Shown here: one piece after another, positions 17,199 to 26,389 of the stretch | Position numbering within the stretch: the stretch's first letter is position 1 | Layout: each line of letters starts with the position of its first letter | DNA from: CAYONP01 sp964405335 | Lineage (GTDB): Bacteria; Armatimonadota; UBA10988 | Reading direction: 5' to 3' | Assembly (NCBI GenBank): GCA_964405335.1 | Contig: CAYONP010000017.1 | Location: 9,898 to 73,897, forward strand | Length of the DNA: 64,000 bases | The notes under the pieces: model-generated | What the model saw: the letters and a program-made list of their open reading frames with translations, nothing else | What the model was told of the DNA's origin: nothing | Databases searched by the model: none | Position numbers and translations under genes: made by a program

Positions 17199-17220
17199 GG
17201 CGGTCTCCCTTCCGGTGGCG

Positions 17221-18171
17221 TCAGCTCCACAACGAGGGATCGATGCGCATCAACAGCTCTCGGCCCTCGGCATAGCGTTTGAGGTTGTCCAGGATCTGGT
17301 CGAACTGCACCTTCTCGGGTCGGCTGCCGTGCGGCGCGGTGTGACAGGTCAGAATCACCCGCGGGTGCTCCCACAGCGGGTGATCGGCCGGCAGCGGCGT
17401 GGGCTCGGTGACGTCGAGCCCGGCGCCGGCCAGCCGCCCTTCGTCCAGGGCGCGCAGCAGCGCCGCTGTGTCGACGTTGATCCCCCGGCCGACGTTGACC
17501 AGATGCGCGGTCGGCTTCATCGCCGCCAGCACCTCCGCGCCGATGGCGCCCTCGGTCGACGGTGTGTGGGGCATGGCGGCGACAACGAAGTCGGCGCTGG
17601 GCACCACGTCGAGCAGCGACTCGGGCCGCACGATCTCCTCGACCCCGGCCGGCAGCTCGCCGCGCACCGGGTCGACGCCGACGATCTTCATGCCCAGCGC
17701 GGCGGCCCGCTCGGCGATCGCCCGGCCGAGGCTGCCGAAGCCGACAATCACCATCCGCGCCCGGGCCAGCGGCGTGGTGCGCAGCGGCTCGCCGCTGAAG
17801 GTGTGCGCGCGCAGGCGGCCGGCCAGGCCGGGCAGGTCGCGGGCCAGGGCGAGGACGAGCATCAGCGCGTGGTCGGGCACGGTCTCGTTGTAGCTGCCCG
17901 AGGTGCGCGTCACGACCACGTCACGCGGCGCGAGCTGCCGCAGGGTGTCGCTCCACTTCTCCAGACTGTCGGTGCGGAACTGAACCCATTCGAGCTGGTG
18001 CAGGTGCTCGACCAACTCGGGCGGCGGCCCGCCGACGATGGCGGTGACCGGCTTGGCCTTGCCAATCGCCGCCTGGCGGTCCCAGCTCACCGTCACGTCG
18101 TCGGGCAAGACGGCCAGAATGCGCTCCCGCTGCACCTCATCCAGCGGCATCAAGAACAGGATGTGCATCAC
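17221..18171 (-). CDS. D-isomer-specific 2-hydroxyacid dehydrogenase
   Basis: A 316-residue NAD(P)-dependent dehydrogenase. The nucleotide loop is VGFGSLGRAIA (143-153), and the catalytic triad is visible as Arg229 (NVGRGINVD), Glu256 (DVTEPTPLP) and His277 (LTCHTAPHG). It reduces 2-keto acids or oxidises D-2-hydroxy acids; the substrate (glyoxylate/hydroxypyruvate-like?) cannot be told. The start overlaps the rarA stop by 4 bases (ATGA); a second ATG follows at once. Confidence 0.92.
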   Translation of the reverse strand: MMHILFLMPLDEVQRERILAVLPDDVTVSWDRQAAIGKAKPVTAIVGGPPPELVEHLHQLEWVQFRTDSLEKWSDTLRQLAPRDVVVTRTSGSYNETVPDHALMLVLALARDLPGLAGRLRAHTFSGEPLRTTPLARARMVIVGFGSLGRAIAERAAALGMKIVGVDPVRGELPAGVEEIVRPESLLDVVPSADFVVAAMPHTPSTEGAIGAEVLAAMKPTAHLVNVGRGINVDTAALLRALDEGRLAGAGLDVTEPTPLPADHPLWEHPRVILTCHTAPHGSRPEKVQFDQILDNLKRYAEGRELLMRIDPSLWS

Positions 18172-19478
18172 TCGTCCCGCGCCTCGAGCGCCGCGCGCCA
18201 GGCCGCCAGCCGCTCACCAATCCGCGCCTCGGCGCCGCGGCCGGTCGGCCGGTAATAGACCGTGCCGGCCAGCTCGTCGGGCAGGTGCGCCTGGCGCACC
18301 AGGGCGTCGGCCTGGTCGTGCGCATAGAGATAGCCCTCGCCGTAGCCGAACTCCTGCATCAGCCGCGTCGGTGCGTTGCGCAGGTGCAGCGGCACGGGCA
18401 GCGTGCCGTGCCGCCGGGCATCGTCCGTGGCCGCCATCCAGGCCGTCTCGATGGCGTTCGACTTCGGCGACACGGCCAGGTAGACCGCCGCTTCGGCCAG
18501 GGCCAGCTCGCCCTCGGGGCTGCCCAGCATGTGATAGGCGTCGCGCGCGGCAACCGCCAGCGGCAGCGCGTTTGGCGCGGCCAGGCCGACATCCTCGCTG
18601 GCGATGCGGATCAGCCGCCGCGCGACATAGAGCGGGTCCTCGCCGGCGACCAGCATCCGCGCCAGCCAGTAGAGCGCCGCGTCGGGGTCGCTGTCGCGGA
18701 TGCACTTGTGCAGCGCCGAGATGAGGTTGTAGTGCTCCTCGCCGGCCTTGTCATACTGCAGAGACCGCTGCTGCGTCGCCGCCGCCGCCAGCTCGGCGGT
18801 GATCGGTCCCTCGCCGGCCAGCCGGGCGGCCGCCTCGAGCGCGTTGAGCAGCGCCCTCGCGTCGCCGTCGGCCGTGCGCAGCAGGTGCTCGCGCGCCTCG
18901 GCGGTCAGCTCCAGGCCGAGCTCACCCAGCCCGCGCTCGCGGTCGCTCAGCGCGCGATCGAGGATCTGTCCGAGCGGCCCTCGGCCGAGCGCCTCGAGGC
19001 GATAGACCGTGGTTCGGCTGAGCAGCGCGGGGATCACCTCGAAGCTCGGGTTCTCGGTCGTCGCGCCGATGAGCAGCAGTGTGCCGTCCTCGACGTGGGG
19101 CAGCAGCACATCCTGCTGCGCTTTGTTGAAGCGGTGGATCTCATCGAGAAAGAGGATGGTCCGCCGGTGGTCGAGCATCGTCCGCTCGCGCGCCTGGTCG
19201 ACCGCGGCGCGGACCTCTTTGACCCCCGCGCTGATGGCCGACATGCCAACGAATGCGGCGCCGGTGGCCCGGGCGACAATCCGCGCCAGGGTGGTCTTGC
19301 CGCTCCCCGGCGGGCCCCAGAGGATGCACGAGCGGAGCTGGTCGGCGGCGATTTCGCGGCGCAGCGGGCCCTCGGGACCGACGATCGAGTCCTGGCCGAC
19401 GAACTCGTCGAGGTCAAGCGGCCGCAAGCGGTCGGCCAGCGGCGCATGGGCGGCGGAGTCGTCGGCGAAGAGGCTCAC
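18168..19478 (-). CDS. rarA: Replication-associated recombination protein A
   Basis: A 436-residue AAA+ ATPase of the RarA/MgsA/WRNIP1 group, which acts at stalled replication forks. Walker A is GPPGSGKT at 55-62, Walker B LDEIHRFN at 111-118, sensor 1 is IGATTENPSF, and the C-terminus has the MgsA tetramerisation region with DPDAALYWLARMLVAGEDP. Full length. It is the second gene of the LapA-like/rarA/dehydrogenase run, 3 bases after the first. Confidence 0.96.
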   Translation of the reverse strand: MSLFADDSAAHAPLADRLRPLDLDEFVGQDSIVGPEGPLRREIAADQLRSCILWGPPGSGKTTLARIVARATGAAFVGMSAISAGVKEVRAAVDQARERTMLDHRRTILFLDEIHRFNKAQQDVLLPHVEDGTLLLIGATTENPSFEVIPALLSRTTVYRLEALGRGPLGQILDRALSDRERGLGELGLELTAEAREHLLRTADGDARALLNALEAAARLAGEGPITAELAAAATQQRSLQYDKAGEEHYNLISALHKCIRDSDPDAALYWLARMLVAGEDPLYVARRLIRIASEDVGLAAPNALPLAVAARDAYHMLGSPEGELALAEAAVYLAVSPKSNAIETAWMAATDDARRHGTLPVPLHLRNAPTRLMQEFGYGEGYLYAHDQADALVRQAHLPDELAGTVYYRPTGRGAEARIGERLAAWRAALEARDE

Positions 19479-19481
19479 CGG

Positions 19482-19961
19482 TCAGCGGCGGCGCCAGCGC
19501 GAGGTGGCCGGGCGCGCGGTGCGGCGGAGCTTCGGTGCCGCGGCCGCGGCGCCGTTGGCCTCGGCCTGCTTCTTCATCGTCAGCAGCGGGCGCAGCTCGG
19601 CTTCGAGCAGGGCACAGCGCTCCTCGGCTTCGGCCAGGCGGGCCTCCAGCAGGCGCGTCTCCGAGCGCGCATTCTCGGTGTCGCGGCGCAGCGCGGTCTC
19701 GCTCTCCCGCAGCCGCCTGGCCTCGCGCTCCAGCTCGCGCCGCTCGCGGCCGCCGGTGTAGAGCGCGCGTAGGTAGGGCACGGCCATCGCCACGGCGCCG
19801 CCGGCGATGCTGTAGCCGATGAGCTCGACAATGGACGCCTCGACGGTCAGCCGCCGCCCGAGCAGGTTGACGGCGAACTGCGTCGGCTCGGGGTTCTGCG
19901 CCACCAACATGCCGCCGACGAGCATCATGAGGATGGCGACGATGACCCAGAGCAGCGGCAT
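19482..19961 (-). CDS. LapA-like membrane protein with coiled coil
   Basis: A 159-residue protein with two N-terminal membrane segments (about 4-21 and 45-68) and then an Arg/Glu-rich coiled coil (about 70-130) ending in a basic tail. This is the layout of the LapA/DUF1049 family of small inner-membrane scaffolds. The NPEPTQF sequence after the first segment fits the family. It is the first gene of the run, 3 bases ahead of rarA. Confidence 0.75.
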   Translation of the reverse strand: MPLLWVIVAILMMLVGGMLVAQNPEPTQFAVNLLGRRLTVEASIVELIGYSIAGGAVAMAVPYLRALYTGGRERRELEREARRLRESETALRRDTENARSETRLLEARLAEAEERCALLEAELRPLLTMKKQAEANGAAAAAPKLRRTARPATSRWRRR

Positions 19962-20067
19962 GAGCGGGATTCTCGACGGGCTTCCGCCGAGTCATAGCAC
20001 GCGGCCGGCCGGGGCGTCAAGCTCCGCCTGGCGCCGGGTGCGCTCCAGGGCCGGTGACCGCGTCGTC

Positions 20068-20089
20068 GACCCGCATGGAAACGCGGGTC
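20068..20089. repeat. Hairpin 1 of an intergenic palindrome cluster
   Basis: GACCCGC and GCGGGTC pair over an 8-base loop in the 263-bp region between the divergent LapA-like and DUF1848 genes. It is the first of three adjacent palindromes. Confidence 0.5.
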
Positions 20090-20099
20090 TGTCACAACA

Positions 20100-20122
20100 A
20101 AACCCGCCCGAGGGGCGGGTTT
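20100..20122. repeat. Hairpin 2: 10-bp perfect stem
   Basis: AAACCCGCCC and GGGCGGGTTT pair over a 3-base loop. It looks like a bidirectional intrinsic terminator, yet it lies between two genes that point away from each other, so an extragenic-palindrome or mobile-repeat origin fits better. Confidence 0.55.
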
Positions 20123-20131
20123 CGCCCTACC

Positions 20132-20155
20132 AGCCACGGGTTTCAACCCGTGGCT
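20132..20155. repeat. Hairpin 3: extragenic palindrome AGCCACGGGTT...
   Basis: AGCCACGGGTT and AACCCGTGGCT pair with almost no loop. Palindromes with this CCACGGGTT core recur in planctomycete-like and other high-GC genomes as REP-type sequences (general knowledge, not checked here). It ends about 70 bases before the DUF1848 start. Confidence 0.55.
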
Positions 20156-20224
20156 CCACGTGATCTGACGGAGCCGCCGACCCGCGCGCTTGCCCGCGCT
20201 GACCGGCCGTGCCATGCTTCGCGG

Positions 20225-21112
20225 GTGATCATCTCGGCCAGCTATCGCACCGACATCGCCGCCTACTACGCCGACTGGTTCGCCCGCCGGCTCGAGGCCG
20301 GCTGGTGCCTGGTCGGCGGGCCGTTCGACGGCAAGCTCCGCCGGGTCGACCTCCACGCGGCCGGCGGTTTCGTCTTCTGGACTCGTCACGCCGCGCCGCT
20401 GCTGCCGACGCTCGCGCGGCTCGGGGCCGACGGCGTGCCGTTCGTGGTGCAGTACACCTTGACCGACTACCCGCGTCGGCTCGAATCGCACCGGCCCGAC
20501 CGCGCCGTGGCCCTGGCCACCATGCGCACCGTCGCCGAGCGGTTCGGCCCGCGGGCGCTGGTCTGGCGCTACGACCCGGTGCTGGTCAGCGACCACACGC
20601 CGCCCGAGTTCCACCGCGCACAGTTCGCCGCCCTGGCCGCCGAGTTGCGCGGCTGCTGCGACGAGGTGGTCTTGAGTTTCGCCAACCTCTACCGCAAGTC
20701 GATCCGCGGCCTGACCGCGCGGGGCGTGGGGTTCGAGGATCCCAGCGACGAGGCCAAGCGCGCGCTGCTCGCCGAGCTGGCCGAGCTCGCCCAAACCGCC
20801 GGCCTGCGCCCGAGCCTCTGTGCGCAGCGCCACCTGCTATGCGAGGGACTCTCCGACGCGGCCTGCATCGACGCGTTGCGGCTCGGCGTGACCGCGCGTC
20901 CGAAGCCGCACCGCTCCTGCGGCTGCGCCGAGAGTGTGGACATCGGCGCATACGACACCTGCCCGACCGGTTGCGCTTACTGTTACGCGGTCAACAGCCG
21001 CGTGGTGGCGTCACGGCGACGGGCCGAGCACGACCCGGCGGACGTGATGCTCTATCGTCCCGCGCGCTGGCGGGGCGTGGCGGTCGACGAGCTGGTGGCG
21101 GCTAGTCGGTGA
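20225..21112 (+). CDS. DUF1848 family Fe-S protein
   Basis: A 295-residue protein starting VIISASYRTDIAAYYADWF, the DUF1848 signature. Near the C-terminus CPTGCAYCY gives a CX3CX2C triad like the [4Fe-4S] site of radical-SAM enzymes, but located at the wrong end of the chain, as known for this family. GTG is chosen as the start because homology begins there; the open frame runs 57 codons further up through the palindrome cluster, which is unlikely to be coding. The last 11 bases overlap the converging MFS gene. Function unknown. Confidence 0.85.
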   Translation: MIISASYRTDIAAYYADWFARRLEAGWCLVGGPFDGKLRRVDLHAAGGFVFWTRHAAPLLPTLARLGADGVPFVVQYTLTDYPRRLESHRPDRAVALATMRTVAERFGPRALVWRYDPVLVSDHTPPEFHRAQFAALAAELRGCCDEVVLSFANLYRKSIRGLTARGVGFEDPSDEAKRALLAELAELAQTAGLRPSLCAQRHLLCEGLSDAACIDALRLGVTARPKPHRSCGCAESVDIGAYDTCPTGCAYCYAVNSRVVASRRRAEHDPADVMLYRPARWRGVAVDELVAASR

Positions 21113-22538
21113 CGGCGGCGCCGGGGGCTTCGGCGGCCTCGATGCTGGCGACGTCCTGCCGGTACTTGTCCTCACTGAACTTGATATAGAAGACGACGGC
21201 GGCGGCGATGGTGACCACAATTGGCAGGGCGAACACGCCGGGCCAGAAGTGGAAGTAGACCGAAGCGACCAGCTCGCGCCCGGCGACCGACCAGTCGCCG
21301 AGGATCGGCACGGCGTTCAGGTCGTGTATCTTGCCCGAGAGGAAGTGCCCGACGAGCATCCCGCAGCCGTTGGTGGCGAAGACCATCAGCGCCTGGGCGC
21401 TGGCGCGGATGTCCTTCGGCGCGATCTTCTCGACGGCTACCATACCGGCCGCGAAGAAGAACGTGTAGCCGATGCCGTGCAGTGCCTGCGAGGCGAGGAC
21501 CAACCAGGTGGGCTCGCCGACAGAGAAGGCGATGTAGCGCAATGGCCAGGCGAGGATGCCGATGAAGATGGTCTTGCGCATGCCTATGCGGGTCAGCATC
21601 AGAAACAGCAGGAACATGAACGCGATCTCGGACAACTGGCCGATGGTGGTGGCGAACTGCGTGCCACCCTCATCAAGCCCCAGCCCGCCGGTGCCAAAGC
21701 GGACCCCGTCGGCGAGAATGGGCGCTTCGGCAGGGGCGGCCAGGCCCTCGTTACCAGCAGCTTCACGCGCCTGATCGAGCCACCGGTCGGCCGCCTGGTC
21801 GACAGTCTGCGCTTGCTGAAAAAAGAGCGGCGTGAGGTTATAGTACCAGGGCAGCTCGATGGCTACGACGAACGAGATCACCAACAGGATAAGGAAGTTG
21901 CGATTCTTGGCCAGGGCGAAGGCCTCGAGAAAGGCGTAGGGATTGCCCACGTTCTTGGTCGGGGGGGTGTTGGGCAAGGTGAACGAGTAGATTCCCATCA
22001 GGACCGCTACAGCGGCGCCGAACAGCAGGCAGTCGCCCGCCTTGCTCTGCGCCGTGGTGGCCGCGGCGTGCTTTAAGTATCCGCCGACGACAAACTGAAT
22101 GACGATCCACCCGATCGTCCCCCAGACCCGGATGTAGCCGAACCAGTCGGTGTTCTTCCAGTGCTTGAAGGCGATGCCGTTGGTCAACGCGATGGTCGGC
22201 ATGTAGGCCAGCGCATAGATGAACATCACCGTCCAGAGCGGCCAAAACTCGGTCTGCTGCCATGCGAGGTAGAGCAGCACCGCGCCGACCAGGTGCGACA
22301 GCCCAGTGTAAACCTGGCTCGGCAGGAAGCGATCGGCCACCCAACCGGCGATCATCGGCGACAGCACCGCGCCGAACGCTGTGGTGCCGAACACCAGGCC
22401 GATCTGGAATCCGGTGAAGTGGAGCTTGTTCCCCATGTGCAGGGCGATCATCACCGACCACGCACCCCAGACCGCGTACTCCAGGAACATCATCAACGAC
22501 AACCTGGTGAACAGCCGCCAGTCGACACGCTCGCCCAT
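21102..22538 (-). CDS. MFS transporter, nucleoside permease-like
   Basis: A 478-residue major-facilitator protein with about 12 membrane segments. The start RLSLMMFLEYAVWGAW, the loop GWVADRF and the second-half FAAGMVAVEKIAPKDIRASAQ resemble the NupG/xanthosine permease group, widespread in Planctomycetota with varied substrates. A periplasmic loop of about 50 residues between segments 7 and 8 is longer than usual. I start at the ATG with GGAAGGAAC upstream rather than 8 codons earlier. It lies 45 bases after the DUF4091 glycosidase gene, so uptake of a degradation product is possible. Confidence 0.88.
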   Translation of the reverse strand: MGERVDWRLFTRLSLMMFLEYAVWGAWSVMIALHMGNKLHFTGFQIGLVFGTTAFGAVLSPMIAGWVADRFLPSQVYTGLSHLVGAVLLYLAWQQTEFWPLWTVMFIYALAYMPTIALTNGIAFKHWKNTDWFGYIRVWGTIGWIVIQFVVGGYLKHAAATTAQSKAGDCLLFGAAVAVLMGIYSFTLPNTPPTKNVGNPYAFLEAFALAKNRNFLILLVISFVVAIELPWYYNLTPLFFQQAQTVDQAADRWLDQAREAAGNEGLAAPAEAPILADGVRFGTGGLGLDEGGTQFATTIGQLSEIAFMFLLFLMLTRIGMRKTIFIGILAWPLRYIAFSVGEPTWLVLASQALHGIGYTFFFAAGMVAVEKIAPKDIRASAQALMVFATNGCGMLVGHFLSGKIHDLNAVPILGDWSVAGRELVASVYFHFWPGVFALPIVVTIAAAVVFYIKFSEDKYRQDVASIEAAEAPGAAVTD

Positions 22539-22583
22539 GCCTGTTCCTTCCCGCCGGACCACCGGCCGCCGGACGCTGATCCG

Positions 22584-24887
22584 TCAGCCGCCGGCCATCA
22601 CCTCCTCGAGCAAACGCAAGACCTCCAGCCGCACCCGCTCCGCGGTGCCGCGGTCCTTCGGCTCGTGCCACTCGATGCTCCGCGGATCGGGCTCGCCCAA
22701 GACCCGCCGCGGGCCGGTTTCGAGCAGGTCGGCCGCCGCGCGGCGCCAGGCTGCGTCGCCCCGGCCGGCGGCCAGCGCCTGGCGCAGCATGGCCAGGTAC
22801 TGATAGTCCTGCTGGCTCTCGCGGATCGCCTCCATCTGCTTGGACGTGACGTTGCCATCGGGCCCCAAGAACTGCGGTGAGAAGCAGGTCCGGCCGGTGC
22901 CCAGCTCTTGCCAGGCGTCGCCGGCGCCGCTGTCGCAAAAGGCCCAGAAGAAGCTCTGCTCGGCCCCGATGCGGAACGCCTCCCAGGCCTGGAGCAGCAG
23001 GTAGGCATAGGGGTCGAGCGCGCGGATCGGCCCGCTGCAGCTATACAGCGCCAGCCGCCGGCCGGCCTCGCGCTGGGCCGAGTAGACCGCGTCGAACTCG
23101 GCCGGATTGGCCAGCCACTGGACCCGGTTAGGGCAAAGTATGGTCGAGGTCTCGAGCAGCGCGACGGGCGCCTCGCGCGGCGCGGTGAAGATGGGGTCGT
23201 TCCAGATCACCACCGCGGGCGCCGCCTCGCCGATCACCTCGGCGTAGGTCACAATCAGCGCCGCCGACTCCTCGTCTCGCGGCTCGTCGGCAAGCAGCAG
23301 GCAGAGCTGGCCGGCATCGATGCCGCGCTGCTCGAGGTGGCCGACCCAGAACTCGATCCAGTCGCGCACCCGCCGTCGATCAGCCTCGTCTCCGAGCGGC
23401 GCGCCGAAGCTACAGAAGACGCAGTACCAGCGCGCGCCGGGCCAGCGGTCGAGCCAATCGTCCATCGCGGCGGTGTCGGGCGGCTCGAGCATCGCGCCGG
23501 TCGCGTCATGCCGGCCGAACGGCATCACCCGGCTGGTCGCCCAGGGCGAGTCGATGCCGTAGCGCCGCAGGAAGGCGACCGTGTCGTCGAGGTTGTCGTC
23601 GGTGATCCCGCGGCCGGGGCCGTCGGTGTAATCCCAGCCGCCCAGCGCCAGGGCGCGCTCGGCGGGCATGGCCACGGCCGAGACGCGCACGACCACCGGC
23701 ACCGCCAGCTCGACGCCGTCGCCGGCCAGGCGCAGCGTGCCGTCGTAGCGGCCCGGCGCGACGCCGCGGCTGTCGATGCTGAGCCAGAGCTGGCCGGTCA
23801 AGCCGGCCACGAGCCGGAGCGGGCCGCCGAGCTCGGGCAGCGCGGCGGCCGCCGGAGGCCGGCCCTGGACCGCGGTCCAGACCACCTCGTGCAGCGTGGC
23901 GCCGGGCAGGCCGTCGAGCGAGGCCTCGCAGAGCAGGCTGGTGCCGCCGGCGTTGGCCAGGTTGAGGGCGGCGGCGCGGACCTCGCCCTGCATCAGCTCG
24001 ACCTCGAGCAGCGGCGGCTCGGGCTCGGCCGGCGGCGGGTCGGTCAGCACGAGCGGATCCCAGCGATTGGCCGTCCAGACGGTCAGCTCGGGCCGGCCCA
24101 TCGCCCGCCACAGCGCCGCCTGCGCGTGGAAGGCGGCCAACTGCTGCGGGGTGAGCGGCAGCGTCGCGCGCTCAAGCTTCGGCGCCTCGACCGGCAGACC
24201 AGCCACGGCCGGCAGCAGCGCGAGCACCTGCCGGCGCCGCTCCTCGTCGAGCGCGGCGGCCTCGACGGCGGCGCCGACGGCCTCGATGCTCGTGGCCACC
24301 TGCCACCGTACCTCGGCATCGTAACGCTTGCCCAGCAGCCAGGCGACCGGGTCGGTGATGGGTTCGCCGGCGAGCACGGCGTCGGGCGCGTCGCCTTGAT
24401 AGACCTCGATCTCGTCGCAGAAGGTGTAGGGCCCGCTGGGCAGCACGCCGACGGCCAGATATCGCCCGCGCGCCGCGAGCCCGCCGGCCACGTAGCGGTG
24501 CGTCGCGTAGCCTTCGGCCGGCGGTGGATCGGCCAGCCCGGTGATCTCGCCGGCCTCGTACCAGGCCTCGCCGTCGTCGCTGACCAGCAGGTAGATGGCC
24601 GACGGCCAGGTGACCCCGGCGGTTCCGGCGGCGGTCGAGAAGCTGACTCCGCCGATGCTGCGCGGCTCGCCCAGGTCGATAGTGACGAGCACATGCCCGG
24701 TCGCCTGCCAGCCGACGCAGCCGGGCTGGACCCAGAAGTAGCCCTCGACGTACTCGCCGTCGGTGAGCTGGACCGCGTCGCCCGGCTCGGTGCAGTGCTG
24801 GTAGTTCGGCCGCGGGTCGACGGTGTAGGCGCAGCCGCGGGCGAGGTTCGGCGGGGCGAGCAGCAGGGCGCAGACGATGGGCGTCAT
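22584..24887 (-). CDS. Secreted DUF4091-type glycoside hydrolase-like protein
   Basis: A 767-residue exported protein. After a short hydrophobic leader come a discoidin-like (F5/8 type C) beta domain at about 30-165, with VLVTIDLGEPRSIGGVSFST and DDGEAWYEAGE, then a beta-sandwich, then a GH123/DUF4091-like TIM-barrel region (about 440-750) with GWDYTDGPG, CLLLADEPRDEES and a tail region of the type LDPYAYLLLQAWEAFRIGAE. The acidic DEP in the middle is a candidate catalytic pair. It likely cuts a polysaccharide outside the cytoplasm. The frame is open 101 codons upstream of this ATG, but that part is Arg/Gly-rich shadow. It is followed by a transporter gene. Confidence 0.75.
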   Translation of the reverse strand: MTPIVCALLLAPPNLARGCAYTVDPRPNYQHCTEPGDAVQLTDGEYVEGYFWVQPGCVGWQATGHVLVTIDLGEPRSIGGVSFSTAAGTAGVTWPSAIYLLVSDDGEAWYEAGEITGLADPPPAEGYATHRYVAGGLAARGRYLAVGVLPSGPYTFCDEIEVYQGDAPDAVLAGEPITDPVAWLLGKRYDAEVRWQVATSIEAVGAAVEAAALDEERRRQVLALLPAVAGLPVEAPKLERATLPLTPQQLAAFHAQAALWRAMGRPELTVWTANRWDPLVLTDPPPAEPEPPLLEVELMQGEVRAAALNLANAGGTSLLCEASLDGLPGATLHEVVWTAVQGRPPAAAALPELGGPLRLVAGLTGQLWLSIDSRGVAPGRYDGTLRLAGDGVELAVPVVVRVSAVAMPAERALALGGWDYTDGPGRGITDDNLDDTVAFLRRYGIDSPWATSRVMPFGRHDATGAMLEPPDTAAMDDWLDRWPGARWYCVFCSFGAPLGDEADRRRVRDWIEFWVGHLEQRGIDAGQLCLLLADEPRDEESAALIVTYAEVIGEAAPAVVIWNDPIFTAPREAPVALLETSTILCPNRVQWLANPAEFDAVYSAQREAGRRLALYSCSGPIRALDPYAYLLLQAWEAFRIGAEQSFFWAFCDSGAGDAWQELGTGRTCFSPQFLGPDGNVTSKQMEAIRESQQDYQYLAMLRQALAAGRGDAAWRRAAADLLETGPRRVLGEPDPRSIEWHEPKDRGTAERVRLEVLRLLEEVMAGG

Positions 24888-24928
24888 GGTCGGCTCCGCG
24901 CCGAGGGTAGCACATCGGCGGCGCGGAG

Positions 24929-26350
24929 TTACTCGATCTGCGTGCCGACCGCCTCGGGCGCCGGGTCGAGAATCACCTCGATCGGCCGTGCCGGGCGCTC
25001 GTCGCGGACCAGCAGGCGCACCGTCTCGCCGGCGCGCTTGGCGCGGACCAGCTCGCGCAGCGCCGTTGCCGTGGCAGTGCGCTCGCCGTCGCAACTGAGC
25101 ACCACCATGCCGGGCACCAGGCGGCTCTCCGCCGGCGAGGCCGGCACCACGCCGACCACCAGCGCCCCCGACTCGTACAACCGCAGCCACGGCCAGGCCC
25201 GCCGATCGGCCTCGGTCGCCAGGGCCACGTCTCTCAGCTCGGCGCCCAGGAAGCCCGGGCCCAGCGGGCGGTTGGGCGGCCGTACGGTGCTGATCAGCGG
25301 CCGCAGCCGAACCGCCACCGTCACCGTCTCGGTCCGCCGCGCCTCGACCGTCTCGACCGCGGCGAAGTAGCCGTCGCGTTGCACCACCACCTGCACCAGA
25401 GCGGTCGTCTCGTCGCCGAGGTCGACGTCGGCGGAGCAGGGCGTCTGGCCGACGGCGACACCGTCGACGGTCACCTCGGCGCCCGAGGGCTCGGAACTGA
25501 CGGTGACCGTCGCCATCGGCCGCGGTCGGGCCAGGATCAGGTCGGCGCCGCCGGGGTTGTCGTACATCGGGTGCTGGCGGTAGCCGCGGCCGGCCGACCA
25601 GTCGGCGACCTGGCGCTGCACGTAGGCGGCGAGGTAGTCGAGCGCGACCTGGCCGTCGGCATCGGCGGCGCCGCCGCGCAGGCCGTCGACCAGGAAGCGG
25701 GTGAACGCCCCGTGGCCCGCCTCGGGCCAGGCCCAGGCTCGCTCGCCGACCTGGCAGGCGAGCAGCGTGGCCACCGCGCGCGGTCCGTGCGCCGTCTGCG
25801 TCAGCGCCGGCCGCAGGCCGCGCGCCAGGCCCTCGGTGAGCAGGTTGTCGCCCACCCCGCGGCTGGCATAGGGGTCGTTGCGGCAGGCGTCGATGAACAG
25901 CACCACCGTACCGGCGCGGACCTCGGCCAGCACCCGACCGAGCGAGTCGAGGCCGATGCCGGTCTCCTCGAGCAGCAGCGGGTCGCTGTCGGCGGTGAGC
26001 AGGAACTGGCCCTCGGGCGTCTCGATGCCGTGCCCGGCAAAGAAGACCAGCAGCGCATCGTCGGGCCCGGCGAGCAGTCCGAGCCGCTTGACCGCCAGCA
26101 GCAGATTGGCCCGCGTCGGCGGGCGCTCGGCCGCGGCCTCCGACTCGGCGAGGTATAGCTCGACCTGCGACTCGGGCAGGCCGGCAACGGCCGGGTTGGT
26201 CAGCGTCTCGGCCACCGCGCGCGCATCCGCGGCGGCAAAGGGCACCGCGCTGAGTTCGGGGTGGGAGTAGGCTTCAATCCCCGCGACCACCGCGAACGTG
26301 TCGGCCCTGGCCAATCCGACGAGCAGCAGCACCACCGCGCCCACCCGCAT
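24929..26350 (-). CDS. Secreted caspase-like (C14) protease with PEGA and PDZ domains
   Basis: A 473-residue protein with, in order: signal peptide (1-16, VGLARA), a caspase p20-type domain (about 18-265), a PEGA domain (about 278-350, VTVSSEPSGAEVTVDGVAVGQTP region) and a C-terminal PDZ-like domain (about 360-465, with GALVVGVVPASPAES). The catalytic dyad is in place: His107 in FFAGHG and Cys156 in LFIDACRND. Bacterial caspase homologues (orthocaspases) cut after basic residues; roles range from signalling to cell death. Export plus PEGA suggests action in the periplasm or at the envelope. Confidence 0.88.
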   Translation of the reverse strand: MRVGAVVLLLVGLARADTFAVVAGIEAYSHPELSAVPFAAADARAVAETLTNPAVAGLPESQVELYLAESEAAAERPPTRANLLLAVKRLGLLAGPDDALLVFFAGHGIETPEGQFLLTADSDPLLLEETGIGLDSLGRVLAEVRAGTVVLFIDACRNDPYASRGVGDNLLTEGLARGLRPALTQTAHGPRAVATLLACQVGERAWAWPEAGHGAFTRFLVDGLRGGAADADGQVALDYLAAYVQRQVADWSAGRGYRQHPMYDNPGGADLILARPRPMATVTVSSEPSGAEVTVDGVAVGQTPCSADVDLGDETTALVQVVVQRDGYFAAVETVEARRTETVTVAVRLRPLISTVRPPNRPLGPGFLGAELRDVALATEADRRAWPWLRLYESGALVVGVVPASPAESRLVPGMVVLSCDGERTATATALRELVRAKRAGETVRLLVRDERPARPIEVILDPAPEAVGTQIE

Positions 26351-26389
26351 CGCTGGCCCCCGATCCGACCGGGCGGCCGTGGGCGCGGG

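Noticed and set aside
20113..20122. Hairpin 2 as a simple gene terminator
   Set aside because: Both flanking genes point away from it, so no transcript should end here.
22908..25370. Plus-strand open frame of 820 codons
   Set aside because: Antisense to the DUF4091 glycosidase gene; low-complexity Arg/Gly/Ala-rich product typical of high-GC shadows.
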